From the NCBI GenBank assembly GCA_030680795.1, contig JAUXUL010000051.1:1-64000 (forward strand): a stretch of 64,000 nt of DNA. The letters run 5' to 3'. The translations under genes were made by a program, and so were the position numbers. The notes under the pieces are model-generated. The model saw only the letters and a list, made by a program, of their open reading frames with translations. It had not been told where the DNA came from and ran no database searches. Shown piece after piece: positions 1-7,787 of the stretch (within the stretch, counting starts at the first letter, position 1; each line of letters begins with the position of its first letter). Source of the stretch: Anaerolineales bacterium (GTDB lineage: Bacteria; Chloroflexota; Anaerolineae; Anaerolineales; Villigracilaceae).

Positions 1-320
1 GACTGAAACCCAAGTTGCGCAATAACCGCTTGAGGTAATTCGGATGATAGCTGACTTCAAATTCCTGTTGGATCAACTTACGAACACGTTCCAACGTCCA
101 GCGGTCTGTTGGAAATCCACAAGCCAATGCGCCACGATCCAACATACGTTTCAACTTTTGCTTCTATTGTTTTTGCCCAATCGCTTCCTGTAGTTCGATT
201 AACACCCAACTGGCGAGAAATTTCGGCTTGTGATAATTGCCTGTCTTTAACAAGCGCCCACCTTCAAGCCGCCTCTCTTCCATATTGTTCACGCGTCAAG
301 TATGATGGTTTCCATGTCAT
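1..320 (-). pseudogene. IS630-type transposase remnant (N-terminal part, runs off the left edge)
   Basis: Read on the minus strand, the segment begins ATG-MTWKPSYLT and then gives pieces of a helix-turn-helix transposase N-terminus in different frames: ERRLEGGRLLKTG, then QLSQAEISRQLGVNRTT and DWAKTIEAK, then RGALACGFPTDRWTLERV followed by RKLIQQEFEVSYHPNYLKRL. The order and wording match the winged-helix N-terminus of IS630-family transposases. The pieces lie in at least three frames, and the usual linker between the AK and RGALACGF blocks is missing, so the gene has an internal deletion and frameshifts. The catalytic DDE domain would lie beyond the left edge. Non-functional as seen. Confidence 0.7.
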
Positions 321-399
321 ACCTCAATTGTAAGTCAATCTCAGTTAACCTGAATAGGTGAATGACACTACCCAACTATATAACTATTGAACTATTAAA

Positions 400-1749
400 C
401 TATGGTTGCAGCCCCAGATCCTGCAAGGCTTGCACAGCAGGAGCCCAGTTCACATGAACTTTTAGCGCTGCGCGGTAATCATCCACTGCATTTTTGGTAT
501 TGCCAATTTGATAGTACGCGCGTCCGCGCCAGAGCAGGGATTCTTCCAGTGTTGGAGTGGAGATCGTGTCATTCAATGTGGTGTCTGCCAGATTGATCAC
601 ATCCTGATAACGGGCTGAGTAATAGTAGGCAAAGTAGGGTCCGGTTTGATACCACAGCATGCGGAAGGGACGATTTGCAAGGGCTGTGTTCCAGTTTGCA
701 TATAAACGGAAAGCCTGGTCGTATGCCATGGCGGCATCCACGTATTGCTGCAAAGCCACGTGGCTTGTGCCTTTGTTGAACCAGGCAAAGAACTGATTAT
801 TACCACTCAGAGATTGGGCTTCTTTTTCAGCCAGTTCAAACGCATGTTGCAAAGCCCATTTCTCATCTGCCCAGGTACCGAGCAAATCCAATACTTCTGC
901 TTCACGGTCTGCGGGATAAACAACCATGAAAAGATAATTGAAGGAGCGCCAGCCATCCAGATAGTCGGTATATTTACTTAAAAGATCCTTGCCCGGTTTG
1001 AGGTTGGAATCCTGAACGATAAATCCGCCGCGCGCATCATCGTAGCCTGTGGTGAAAAGATAATGTCCGAGCCAGTCTATTTTGCCGTTGTAATCGCGTT
1101 CGTAATATCCTTTTTCCGCTATTATGGGAAAACCAGCCGCGATCAAACGTTTGACGAGCGCTTCATCGCCGCCATAGCGGGAGAGGGCGCGATATTTTGT
1201 ATTCTCGTTGACGAAGTCTACGAGTTCATACGGCATGACGTTTTTATCGGGCAAGCCTTGTTCAATAAAATTCTTATTTGGGTCGCCTGAACCAGGCTTG
1301 ACCACCTTGGCAACATCATCACGATTTCCCTTCCAGCCCCAAAAGTTAAGTGCCATTGTTAAATTGGCAGGACCACAATAATTCCAGCGGTTGTGCTGGT
1401 CAACGTAGATAACATCCGGCAGAATAACCGAAGCAGGCAGGGGTGTAGTGGTGATCGTCGGTGAAAGCGTAGGCCCAGCCTTGGGAGTCGAAGTCGCCTT
1501 CGGAGTTAACGTCAGCAAGTATTCAGCGCGAGTCGTTGCAATGACGGTTTCAATGGTTAAGTCTGTTTGCCCGCTTGGTTGAAACACGGCCTGGCTGGGC
1601 GGATTGAAGAAGTAGATGATCCTTGTGCGCAGGAGTTCCACGCGTGTTGCAAGGCGGTCATGAATGGGTGAAATGTAATACAGGCCGATGCCAAGCACGA
1701 AAACAACGGATATCAACCAGAATTTATTTATTTTTATAAATCTTTTCAT
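400..1749 (-). CDS. Membrane-anchored C39-like peptidase with C-terminal TPR-like repeats
   Basis: A 449-residue protein with one N-terminal membrane segment (about residues 10-28) and a Thr/Pro-rich linker (about 80-105). A Peptidase_C39_2-type cysteine protease fold follows: the nucleophile sits in NYCGPAN (Cys125) and the catalytic His in WLGHYLFTTGYDD (His229), with QDSN shortly after. The last ~150 residues look like TPR helices, for example FNKGTSHVALQQYVDAAMAY and LLWRGRAYYQIGNTKNAVDD. The protein is probably extracytoplasmic and tethered, with the repeats binding a partner. The substrate is unknown, and C39-like domains of this sort need not process bacteriocins. It stands alone upstream of nothing obvious and lies downstream of dnaK beyond a strong terminator. 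Confidence 0.75.
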   Translation of the reverse strand: MKRFIKINKFWLISVVFVLGIGLYYISPIHDRLATRVELLRTRIIYFFNPPSQAVFQPSGQTDLTIETVIATTRAEYLLTLTPKATSTPKAGPTLSPTITTTPLPASVILPDVIYVDQHNRWNYCGPANLTMALNFWGWKGNRDDVAKVVKPGSGDPNKNFIEQGLPDKNVMPYELVDFVNENTKYRALSRYGGDEALVKRLIAAGFPIIAEKGYYERDYNGKIDWLGHYLFTTGYDDARGGFIVQDSNLKPGKDLLSKYTDYLDGWRSFNYLFMVVYPADREAEVLDLLGTWADEKWALQHAFELAEKEAQSLSGNNQFFAWFNKGTSHVALQQYVDAAMAYDQAFRLYANWNTALANRPFRMLWYQTGPYFAYYYSARYQDVINLADTTLNDTISTPTLEESLLWRGRAYYQIGNTKNAVDDYRAALKVHVNWAPAVQALQDLGLQP

Positions 1750-1792
1750 GGAGAAGATTATACATGCTTACACAGTACCTTGTAAAACAGAA

Positions 1793-1824
1793 AGACCTCC
1801 GAGTTCTTGAAAACTCGGAGGTCT
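1793..1824 (-). terminator. Intrinsic terminator of dnaK
   Basis: Perfect 13-bp stem (AGACCTCCGAGTT and its complement) with a 6-base loop, starting 7 bases past the dnaK stop. A T-rich tract follows on the minus strand. Confidence 0.8.
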
Positions 1825-1831
1825 GAATTAC

Positions 1832-3724
1832 CTACTCTTTCACTTCGCCATCCACGACATCCTCATCTTGTGGAGCGGACTGTCCTTCACTTTGCGTCTG
1901 CCCTTGCGCTTGCGGCTCGCCTTGTGCGTAGAGTTGCTGGCTCAATGCGTGAAAGGAGTTTTGCAATATCTCGGTGTGTTTCTTGATGTTGGTTATATCT
2001 TCACCTAGCGCGGCTTGCTTCAATTCGTTGATCTGAGTTTCAATGGAACCGCGTTCCGCCTCTGGAACTTTATCGCCAAGTTCGCGCAGTGCCTTTTCTG
2101 TTTGATAGACGAGGTTATCGGCATTGTTTTTCACTTCGATCACTTCACGGCGTTGTTTATCTGCGACTTCGTTCTGACGCGCTTCCTGCACCATGCGGTC
2201 AATATCGTTTTTGTTCAGGTTCGTTGAAGCAGTGATGGCAACCTTTTGTTCCTTGCCTGTGGCTTTGTCTTTCGCGGTTACATGTATTATGCCGTTTGCG
2301 TCAATATCAAAGGTCACTTCCACTTGCGGAATGCCGCGCGGGGCCGGTGGAATGCCATCCAATCGGAATCTTCCGAGACTCATATTGTCATTCGCCATTG
2401 GGCGTTCGCCCTGCAGGACGTGAATGTCAACGGCGGTCTGGTTATCTGCGGCCGTGGAGTAGGTTTCAGTCTTGCGGACAGGGATGGTGGTGTTGCGTTC
2501 GATCATCACCGTCATGACACTGCCCATCGTTTCCACGCCGAGTGAAAGCGGAGTGACATCCAACAATAAAATATCTTTGACATCGCCGCCGAGCACGCCT
2601 GCTTGAATGGCCGCGCCAATCGCAACTACCTCATCTGGATTAACGCCTTTGTTCGGTTCTTTGCCATTCGTTAAACTACGCACCAGATCCTGGACCATCG
2701 GCATGCGCGATGAACCCCCGACAAGAACCACCTCGTCGAGTTTATCCGCAGACAAGCCCGCGTCTTTGAGCGCGGCTTCAAACGGTTTGCGGCAGCGCGC
2801 GAGCAGGTCGCCGGTCATTTGCTCGAATTTGGCGCGTGTGAGTTTAACTTGCAAGTGCTTCGGTCCGCTTGCATCTGCGGTGATATAAGGCAGGTTGATC
2901 TCGGTTTCCATGACTGTGGAAAGTTCGATCTTGGCTTTCTCTGCGGCTTCGCGCAAACGCTGCAGTGCCTGTTTGTCAGCCCGCAGGTCAATGCCCTGAT
3001 CTTTCTTGAATTCATCTGCAGCCCAGTTGGTGATCTTCTGATCCCAGTCATCGCCGCCGAGGTGGGTATCACCGTGCGTGGATTTGACTTCGATCACGCC
3101 TTCGCCTACCTCAAGGATGGATACGTCAAAGGTACCGCCGCCGAGGTCGAAGACCAAAATTGTTTCGTTCTTTTTCTTATCGAGACCATAGGTCAGGGCG
3201 GAGGCTGTTGGTTCGTTGATGATTCGCAAGACTTCCAGGCCCGCGATCTTGCCGGCGTCTTTTGTGGCCTGGCGTTGGCTGTCGTTGAAATACGCGGGGA
3301 CGGTGATGACTGCCTGTGTGACAGGTTCTCCCAAGTAGGCTTCCGCATCCGTTTTGAGTTTGCCCAAGATCATCGCGCTGATCTCTTGCGGGGAATATTC
3401 TTTCCCTGTCACAGGGATTTTGACGCGCACATCATTGGCTGGTCCTTCGATTACTTTATATGGAACCATGCCTCGTTCGACACTGGTCTCTTCGAAGTGC
3501 CGTCCCATGAAACGCTTGATGGAATAGACCGTATTATCTGAATTTACAACACCCTGTCGTTTGGCGGTTTGCCCGACCATGCGTTCGCCGTTCTTGTTGA
3601 ACGCGACGATGGATGGGAGGAGACGTCCGCCTTCTGCTGTTGTGATGACGGTGGGCGTGCCGCCTTCCATAACGGCGACAACACTGTTGGTGGTGCCGAG
3701 GTCAATGCCAATAATTTTTGCCAT
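1832..3724 (-). CDS. dnaK: Chaperone protein DnaK (Hsp70)
   Basis: A 630-residue Hsp70 in the cytoplasm that binds exposed hydrophobic peptides in an ATP-driven cycle. The nucleotide-binding domain is complete: phosphate-1 loop [10 protein letters not shown] at the N-terminus, [17 protein letters not shown], the phosphate-2 loop [13 protein letters not shown] and the adenosine motif [11 protein letters not shown]. The substrate-binding domain (from about residue 390) and a Gln/Glu-rich C-terminal tail ending in [10 protein letters not shown] follow. The start is supported by AAGGAG seven bases upstream of the ATG. grpE and dnaJ are not next to it, and no CIRCE inverted repeat is visible upstream, so its heat control is not of the standard HrcA type as far as the sequence shows. 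Confidence 0.98.
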   Translation of the reverse strand: MAKIIGIDLGTTNSVVAVMEGGTPTVITTAEGGRLLPSIVAFNKNGERMVGQTAKRQGVVNSDNTVYSIKRFMGRHFEETSVERGMVPYKVIEGPANDVRVKIPVTGKEYSPQEISAMILGKLKTDAEAYLGEPVTQAVITVPAYFNDSQRQATKDAGKIAGLEVLRIINEPTASALTYGLDKKKNETILVFDLGGGTFDVSILEVGEGVIEVKSTHGDTHLGGDDWDQKITNWAADEFKKDQGIDLRADKQALQRLREAAEKAKIELSTVMETEINLPYITADASGPKHLQVKLTRAKFEQMTGDLLARCRKPFEAALKDAGLSADKLDEVVLVGGSSRMPMVQDLVRSLTNGKEPNKGVNPDEVVAIGAAIQAGVLGGDVKDILLLDVTPLSLGVETMGSVMTVMIERNTTIPVRKTETYSTAADNQTAVDIHVLQGERPMANDNMSLGRFRLDGIPPAPRGIPQVEVTFDIDANGIIHVTAKDKATGKEQKVAITASTNLNKNDIDRMVQEARQNEVADKQRREVIEVKNNADNLVYQTEKALRELGDKVPEAERGSIETQINELKQAALGEDITNIKKHTEILQNSFHALSQQLYAQGEPQAQGQTQSEGQSAPQDEDVVDGEVKE

Positions 3725-3811
3725 TTTAAAACTCCTTGCTCATGATTTTCAATAGTTGAATATTAAACGACTTGTGCAAGAATCCTGTTAACGGCTTGTA
3801 GGTTTTTAATC

Positions 3812-3834
3812 AAAAAACTCCCCTTGCTGGGGTT
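3812..3834 (-). terminator. Intrinsic terminator of the lipoprotein gene
   Basis: On the minus strand AACCCC-AGCAA-GGGG is followed by AGTTTTTTG, about 8 bases after the stop codon of the lipoprotein gene. The stem is short but the T run is clear. Confidence 0.55.
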
Positions 3835-3841
3835 GATTATT

Positions 3842-4567
3842 TTATGGTTCGTCAACCTTTATCCATTCGAAGAATGCTGTCATTGGAGTTTCGTTGAAAG
3901 AGGCTGTAGTGAGGCCGACATTGCCCTCGCTGAGTTCAAAGCGTTCAATATCCAATCTTCGAATCAGTGTTCCATTTACATACAAAAGCAGGCTGTTGTC
4001 CTGGCAGGAGAGTCCAATTTCATAGTTCAAATTTCCTGCTTCAAGATGTTTGGTTGGGTCGGTGGCAATGGGAGTGTATTGTGCAATCCCTGGCGCCAGC
4101 CATTGCCCAAACAGGGCACTGTATGTTCCGTCGCTGGCGGTGTTGAATTCAAACCATCCTTTTGATTCATCGTAGCGGCAGACCAAGCCAATGGAACCTG
4201 TGGGCGTTGCCGAAGATTTGGCGGTGATGAGTATATTTGAATACGTGTGCGCGTTGTGGATTCCGAGATACCATGTGTGAGGCGCTGAAATATCAATGCG
4301 GAGCATGCCGTTTTCATAGGCGGTGAGAGGGGTATCTGCTCCGCCTGTTTGGAGAAATTCCCAAAATGTTGAGTCTGTATCGAATTCTTCTGTAAAGTAT
4401 AGCGGTAGTGGGGACGGGGGTGGTGTAGCTGTTGGGGCTGTAGTAGCAGGTATGGGCGTGGGGCGAAGCGTTGCGGTTGGTGTGGATTCAGTCGCAGGCG
4501 TGGAAACAGCACTTTGGCAGGCAACTGTGAGGGTGAGACATCCAATTAATAAGATCAACTTTTTCAT
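3842..4567 (-). CDS. Lipoprotein with a jelly-roll (concanavalin-like) domain
   Basis: A 241-residue exported lipoprotein. The signal peptide ends in the lipobox LTVAC (Cys17) and is followed by a Thr/Pro/Ala-rich linker to about residue 50. The mature domain starts YFTEEFDTDSTFWEF and alternates short hydrophobic strands with polar turns (IGLVCRYDESKGWFEFN, YEIGLSCQDNSLLLYVNGTL, GNVGLTTASFNE), ending FFEWIKVDEP. This is the strand pattern of LamG/3-keto-disaccharide-hydrolase-like sandwiches often found on the surface of Anaerolineae. I do not see catalytic residues that would assign an enzyme activity, and carbohydrate binding is only a guess. Its own terminator lies directly downstream, so it is probably monocistronic. 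Confidence 0.6.
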   Translation of the reverse strand: MKKLILLIGCLTLTVACQSAVSTPATESTPTATLRPTPIPATTAPTATPPPSPLPLYFTEEFDTDSTFWEFLQTGGADTPLTAYENGMLRIDISAPHTWYLGIHNAHTYSNILITAKSSATPTGSIGLVCRYDESKGWFEFNTASDGTYSALFGQWLAPGIAQYTPIATDPTKHLEAGNLNYEIGLSCQDNSLLLYVNGTLIRRLDIERFELSEGNVGLTTASFNETPMTAFFEWIKVDEP

Positions 4568-4622
4568 GAGTTCTCCTTTTTAATGTAGTTAGGCCAGCAG
4601 GTAACTGCGGGCCGAAAAGAAT

Positions 4623-4999
4623 TGGAGATGGCGGGAATTGAACCCGCGTCCGAAAGATTCGACCCTCGGAAATCTACGAGCGTAGCCTGCCGAAGTTAGT
4701 CATCACAGAGATCTCGGCGGGCAGGTAACTCTGTGACCATCTGCTGGTCTTTCGCTCAATTAGCAGAGTCAGGAGCGGCACTCTACCTTTGTTTCGCCCG
4801 ATCCGTCACCCGGTAGAGGACGGTGCCGGCGGACGTGACATCCTAAGATGTCAACCGTTACGATCTCACCTAGGCGGCGAGGGGCATAGCGGCGTATGAA
4901 GTGCGGTTGGCACTTAAAATTTGCGCTGAGTTTACGAGTTCGGCGCGCGCTCGGCTCGCATTCCGGAACCAGCCTCTCCCGTCGAAGCCTGTCATCCCC
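4623..4999 (-). ncRNA. ssrA: Transfer-messenger RNA (tmRNA)
   Basis: Rescues stalled ribosomes with SmpB. The RNA begins GGGGATGACAGGCTTCGACG and ends with the T-arm CGCGGGTTCAATTCCCGCC and CATCTCC. The 5' GGGGATG pairs with 3' CATCTCC (one G-U) to form the acceptor stem, with A as discriminator. No CCA is encoded, so it must be added after transcription. The motif CTCGTAAA ahead of the tag aligns with the E. coli sequence CTCGTAAAAA. It is one-piece, not permuted. Confidence 0.95.
4870..4911 (-). other. tmRNA tag-peptide reading frame
   Basis: Aligning the segment before the resume codon with E. coli tmRNA (TAGTC-GCA-AAC versus TAAGT-GCC-AAC) places the resume codon at GCC 4911-4909. The encoded tag is ANRTSYAAMPLAA followed by TAG. 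It ends in LAA, as degradation tags usually do. A longer reading from the preceding GCG is possible but less well aligned. Confidence 0.75.
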
Positions 5000-5066
5000 A
5001 TGAGTGAAGATTTTTCCCAAAGAACGGAGATATTCTCGACTTTGGGAAGATTCCTGATGCGTTTTT

Positions 5067-5075
5067 ATTATAGCA
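5067..5075 (-). promoter_or_regulatory. Extended -10 promoter for tmRNA
   Basis: On the minus strand TGCTATAAT lies about 68 bases upstream of the mature tmRNA 5' end. No good -35 is seen. The transcribed leader can form a stem (CCCAAAG with CTTTGGG) next to the expected RNase P cut. Confidence 0.5.
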
Positions 5076-5099
5076 TCGCAATATTAATTGAGAATAAGA

Positions 5100-5559
5100 A
5101 CTTGTCCATTATAATTATTTGTGTTAAACTCATTTAATAATTCACCTAACGTGGAACATCTCGTAAATTTGAATAGCAAACACGGTTAAATTACAGGAAC
5201 CTGCAGACGATGCATAACATCAATTAATAGCATTGTCCACTTGAAGAAAACCTGATGAAAATGGTCAATTATGCCACTTGCGCGTTTATTTTTTAGGTAA
5301 TATTATATAGGCCTGCTACCGCGCGCCTGAAAACGACCCTATTTTGACCGCTGCATTTGTATAAAACCCGAAAAACTCGGCAGAAGGCTGATGTATCTGG
5401 TGGGTGGGTTGCGTAGGGTAAGTTAAAGGCACTTCCCTACGGTCCCTCTAAAATAGCGGGACGCTGGTTACAGAGAAAAAAGCAGGAATAAGTCAGCGGA
5501 ATCAGCGTTTTGCAGCGCGTGCAGCCTTTTTGTACGGTAGAGAAAAAGCAGAGGAAAAA
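5100..5559. other. Intergenic region without a recognised gene
   Basis: About 460 bases between the tmRNA promoter and the receiver-CpaE gene. It is AT-rich in its left half. The one structure I see is a 9-bp stem with a bulge at 5413-5440 (GTAGGGTAAG with CTTCCCTAC) in the leader of the downstream gene; it lacks a T run. No RNA family is recognised. Confidence 0.4.
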
Positions 5560-6723
5560 ATGGCTGAAAAAATCCTGATTGTTGATGATGATGTGGACAC
5601 ATTGAGACTCGTTGGGTTGATGTTGCATAAACAGGGGTATCAGATCAGCGCGGCTTCTAATGGTTCACAAGGGCTGAAAAAAGCGCTGGATGAGCGCCCG
5701 GATCTGATTTTGTTGGATGTAATGATGCCGGACATGGATGGGTATGAGGTTACGCGGCGCCTGCGTAAAAACCCTGCAACTGCATCCCTTCCTATTTTAA
5801 TGTTTACAGCCAAGACTCAATTGGATGACAAGGTGACAGGGTTCGAGGTGGGGGCAGATGATTATCTAACAAAGCCGACACATCCTTCTGAACTACAAGC
5901 GCACGTAAAAGCTTTGCTTTCCCGCACTGCATTAAAGAATAATGGTCATACCACCACTGCTTTGCATGATCAGCATGGGTATATGATCGGTGTGCTTTCT
6001 GCGCGCGGCGGGTTGGGGGTTTCTTCTGTGGCTTCCAATTTGGCGGCAAGTCTGCATGCCAGGTCGCGGTCAGATGTTATCCTTGCTGAGCTTACACCGG
6101 GAAAGGGATCACTCGGCATGGATCTGGGCACTCCGAACCAAAAAGGCTTGACTGAAATTTTACGGGGCAGCGTAGCTGAAGTGACCCTTGAGAAAGTGAT
6201 GGCTTCACTGGTGAAGCACAATTCCGGAATAAAACTTTTCCTTGCATCTGAGAATCCGCGTGATGTAAATTTGATTTCACAAATTCAGAATTATGAAACC
6301 CTTATGACCCACCTTGAAACACTTGCCCGCTTCATCGTTTTGGACATTGGAGTTGGTCTGCCCGACTTTGTGCAGAAACTTCTCCCGAAGTTTAATGAGT
6401 GCATCGTTGTTGTGGAAGGTGCACCGAGCTCCATTCAGCATACTAAATATCTAATTGATGAGATTGCTTCTTTGAACATTAATCGCAAGAACATCAGTGT
6501 GGTGTTGAATAACCGCCAGCGTTCTGATGCTCTAATGTCGTTAAATCAGGCGCAGGAGAAACTTGGTCATTTGATCTCCGCTACACTTACGCCTGCACCT
6601 GAATTATTCCTGCAAGCCACGCGTATGCAAACACCAGCGGTGCTGACTGAGCCATCGAATATGATCTCACTCCAATTCCTTAAAATAGCAGATACGATTG
6701 TTGAGCGCGAAAAGGCGCGATGA
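5560..6723 (+). CDS. Response-regulator receiver fused to a CpaE/TadZ-like ParA-fold domain
   Basis: A 387-residue protein. Residues 1-122 are a complete receiver domain: acidic pocket ILIVDDD (9-11), phospho-acceptor Asp53 in LLDVMMPDMDG, and conserved Lys105 in DYLTKP. From about residue 140 a MinD/ParA-like domain starts (YMIGVLSARGGLGVSSVASN), as in CpaE/TadZ proteins that place Tad/Flp pilus machinery. The P-loop position reads GGLGVSS, with Val where CpaE and ParA proteins have Lys, so ATP hydrolysis is doubtful although the fold is kept. ATG 5560 is preferred over an upstream TTG because GAGG precedes it. No tad pilus genes are nearby, so the target is unknown. The FHA protein downstream could be a signalling partner. 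Confidence 0.8.
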   Translation: MAEKILIVDDDVDTLRLVGLMLHKQGYQISAASNGSQGLKKALDERPDLILLDVMMPDMDGYEVTRRLRKNPATASLPILMFTAKTQLDDKVTGFEVGADDYLTKPTHPSELQAHVKALLSRTALKNNGHTTTALHDQHGYMIGVLSARGGLGVSSVASNLAASLHARSRSDVILAELTPGKGSLGMDLGTPNQKGLTEILRGSVAEVTLEKVMASLVKHNSGIKLFLASENPRDVNLISQIQNYETLMTHLETLARFIVLDIGVGLPDFVQKLLPKFNECIVVVEGAPSSIQHTKYLIDEIASLNINRKNISVVLNNRQRSDALMSLNQAQEKLGHLISATLTPAPELFLQATRMQTPAVLTEPSNMISLQFLKIADTIVEREKAR

Positions 6724-6745
6724 TCCCTTCCCTTCCCAGATGTAG

Positions 6746-6943
6746 ACCAGCATTGAATTTGCCGCGGACTTGTTCCGACAATCTAAATATGCGGCTGTGT
6801 TGATGGGCGCGGCGGGGCTTTTCACTCCGTCGGGGAACCCTGATTATTGTTCCACAGGAACAGGTTTATGGTCGCAGGATGAGCCGTTGAAGGCGGTTTT
6901 TGCATGGTTACGCCCGCTGGCGGAGTTGGAAAAAACGGGGTGA
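6746..6943 (+). pseudogene. C-terminal fragment of an unrecognised protein
   Basis: A 65-codon open stretch ending in TGA, read as SIEFAADLFRQSKYAAVLMG, AAGLFTPSGNPDYCSTGTG and LWSQDEPLKAVFAWLRPLAE. It has protein-like composition, but no start codon with a ribosome-binding site, and a stop directly upstream (TAG 6743). It sits in the ~360-base gap after the receiver-CpaE gene. The family is not recognised. A gene remnant is the simplest reading; chance is possible. Confidence 0.35.
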
Positions 6944-7008
6944 GTCAAATCCATCCTCACCCAAAATATAGATATACTCCATCAAAAAGCCAAATGAAAA
7001 ATAATGAT

Positions 7009-7037
7009 TTGACTTTTTAGCCCGAAGATTGTACACT
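7009..7037 (+). promoter_or_regulatory. Sigma-70-type promoter of the FHA gene
   Basis: TTGACT (7009-7014), 17-base spacer, TACACT (7032-7037), followed by a GGAGG ribosome-binding site at 7071 and ATG at 7082. One of the best -35/-10 pairs in the window. Confidence 0.7.
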
Positions 7038-7081
7038 AGGAAAAAAATATATTATTTTGATTATGTACCCGGAGGAAGCAG

Positions 7082-7633
7082 ATGGCACAATTCCAATTCG
7101 TTATGAGGTCAGGCCCCACCCCAGGCGTGACTTTCCCTCTTGATGGGGATCAACTCACCATTGGGCGTGATTCCTCCAACGGCGTCGCGATCAATGATGC
7201 CGAAGTTTCACGCAGGAATTCGCGCCTTACATTCCAAGGCGGCAAGTATGTGATCGAAGACCTGGGTTCCACCAACGGCACATTTGTAAATGGACAACGT
7301 CTGGTGGGCCCGGTTGTGCTAAAGGCTGGGGATCTGGTCTCGCTCGGTGAGCATATCGTCCTGATGTATGATGCGATCAATATGGATGCCGGCGCTACCG
7401 TGGCTATATCCCGCAAGTCTGTTCCTGTACAAGCTTCTGCCCCGGCATATGCTTCAACCCCTGCGCCTGCCTCCTATGCCCCGCCTCCGTCTGCTGGCAG
7501 GAAGACCAACATGACTCCGATATTCATTGGCGGTGGAGTTTTCCTCTTCATTTGCCTGTGCGCTTCCTTCTTCTGGTGGGTGGATGCGACCTACCGCTGG
7601 TGTGTCTTCTTCCCATTTATGTCTGGTTGTTAA
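7082..7633 (+). CDS. FHA-domain membrane protein
   Basis: A 183-residue protein with an N-terminal forkhead-associated domain (about residues 1-105), a module that binds phosphothreonine peptides. Visible motifs are LTIGRDSSNGVAI, VSRRNSRLTF and LGSTNGTFVNGQRL. The usual SRxH reads SRRN, with Asn in place of His. A Pro/Ala-rich linker (about 120-140) leads to one membrane segment near the C-terminus (IFIGGGVFLFICLCASFFWW). The FHA domain would therefore be cytoplasmic, with a very short outer tail. It has its own promoter and terminator. No Ser/Thr kinase gene is in the window, so the phospho-partner is unknown. Confidence 0.85.
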   Translation: MAQFQFVMRSGPTPGVTFPLDGDQLTIGRDSSNGVAINDAEVSRRNSRLTFQGGKYVIEDLGSTNGTFVNGQRLVGPVVLKAGDLVSLGEHIVLMYDAINMDAGATVAISRKSVPVQASAPAYASTPAPASYAPPPSAGRKTNMTPIFIGGGVFLFICLCASFFWWVDATYRWCVFFPFMSGC

Positions 7634-7647
7634 TAAAAGCCCGAGTG

Positions 7648-7680
7648 CGCCCCGCGAGCCAGGCTCGCGGGGCGTTTTAT
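7648..7680 (+). terminator. Intrinsic terminator of the FHA gene
   Basis: Perfect GC-rich stem CGCCCCGCGAG / CTCGCGGGGCG with a 5-base loop, followed by TTTTATTTAT. Confidence 0.9.
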
Positions 7681-7709
7681 TTATCAGGCAGGAAAAAAAT
7701 CGTTTCATA

Positions 7710-7737
7710 TTGTAAAATCACTCATCTTTGATAGAAT
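7710..7737 (+). promoter_or_regulatory. Probable promoter of the AI-2E-family gene
   Basis: TTGTAA, 16-base spacer, TAGAAT with an upstream TG (TGATAGAAT, extended -10). It lies just after the FHA terminator and 50 bases before the next ATG. Confidence 0.45.
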
Positions 7738-7787
7738 TAAATTGATGCACGCTTGGTAAATATGCAAATAAGAATAGAAAAATTATC

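Noticed and set aside
2819-3541. 240-codon open frame opposite dnaK
   Set aside because: Shadow of the dnaK codon pattern; no family resemblance and no translation signals.
3725-3841. CIRCE element upstream of dnaK
   Set aside because: No TTAGCACTC-N9-GAGTGCTAA or close variant is present.
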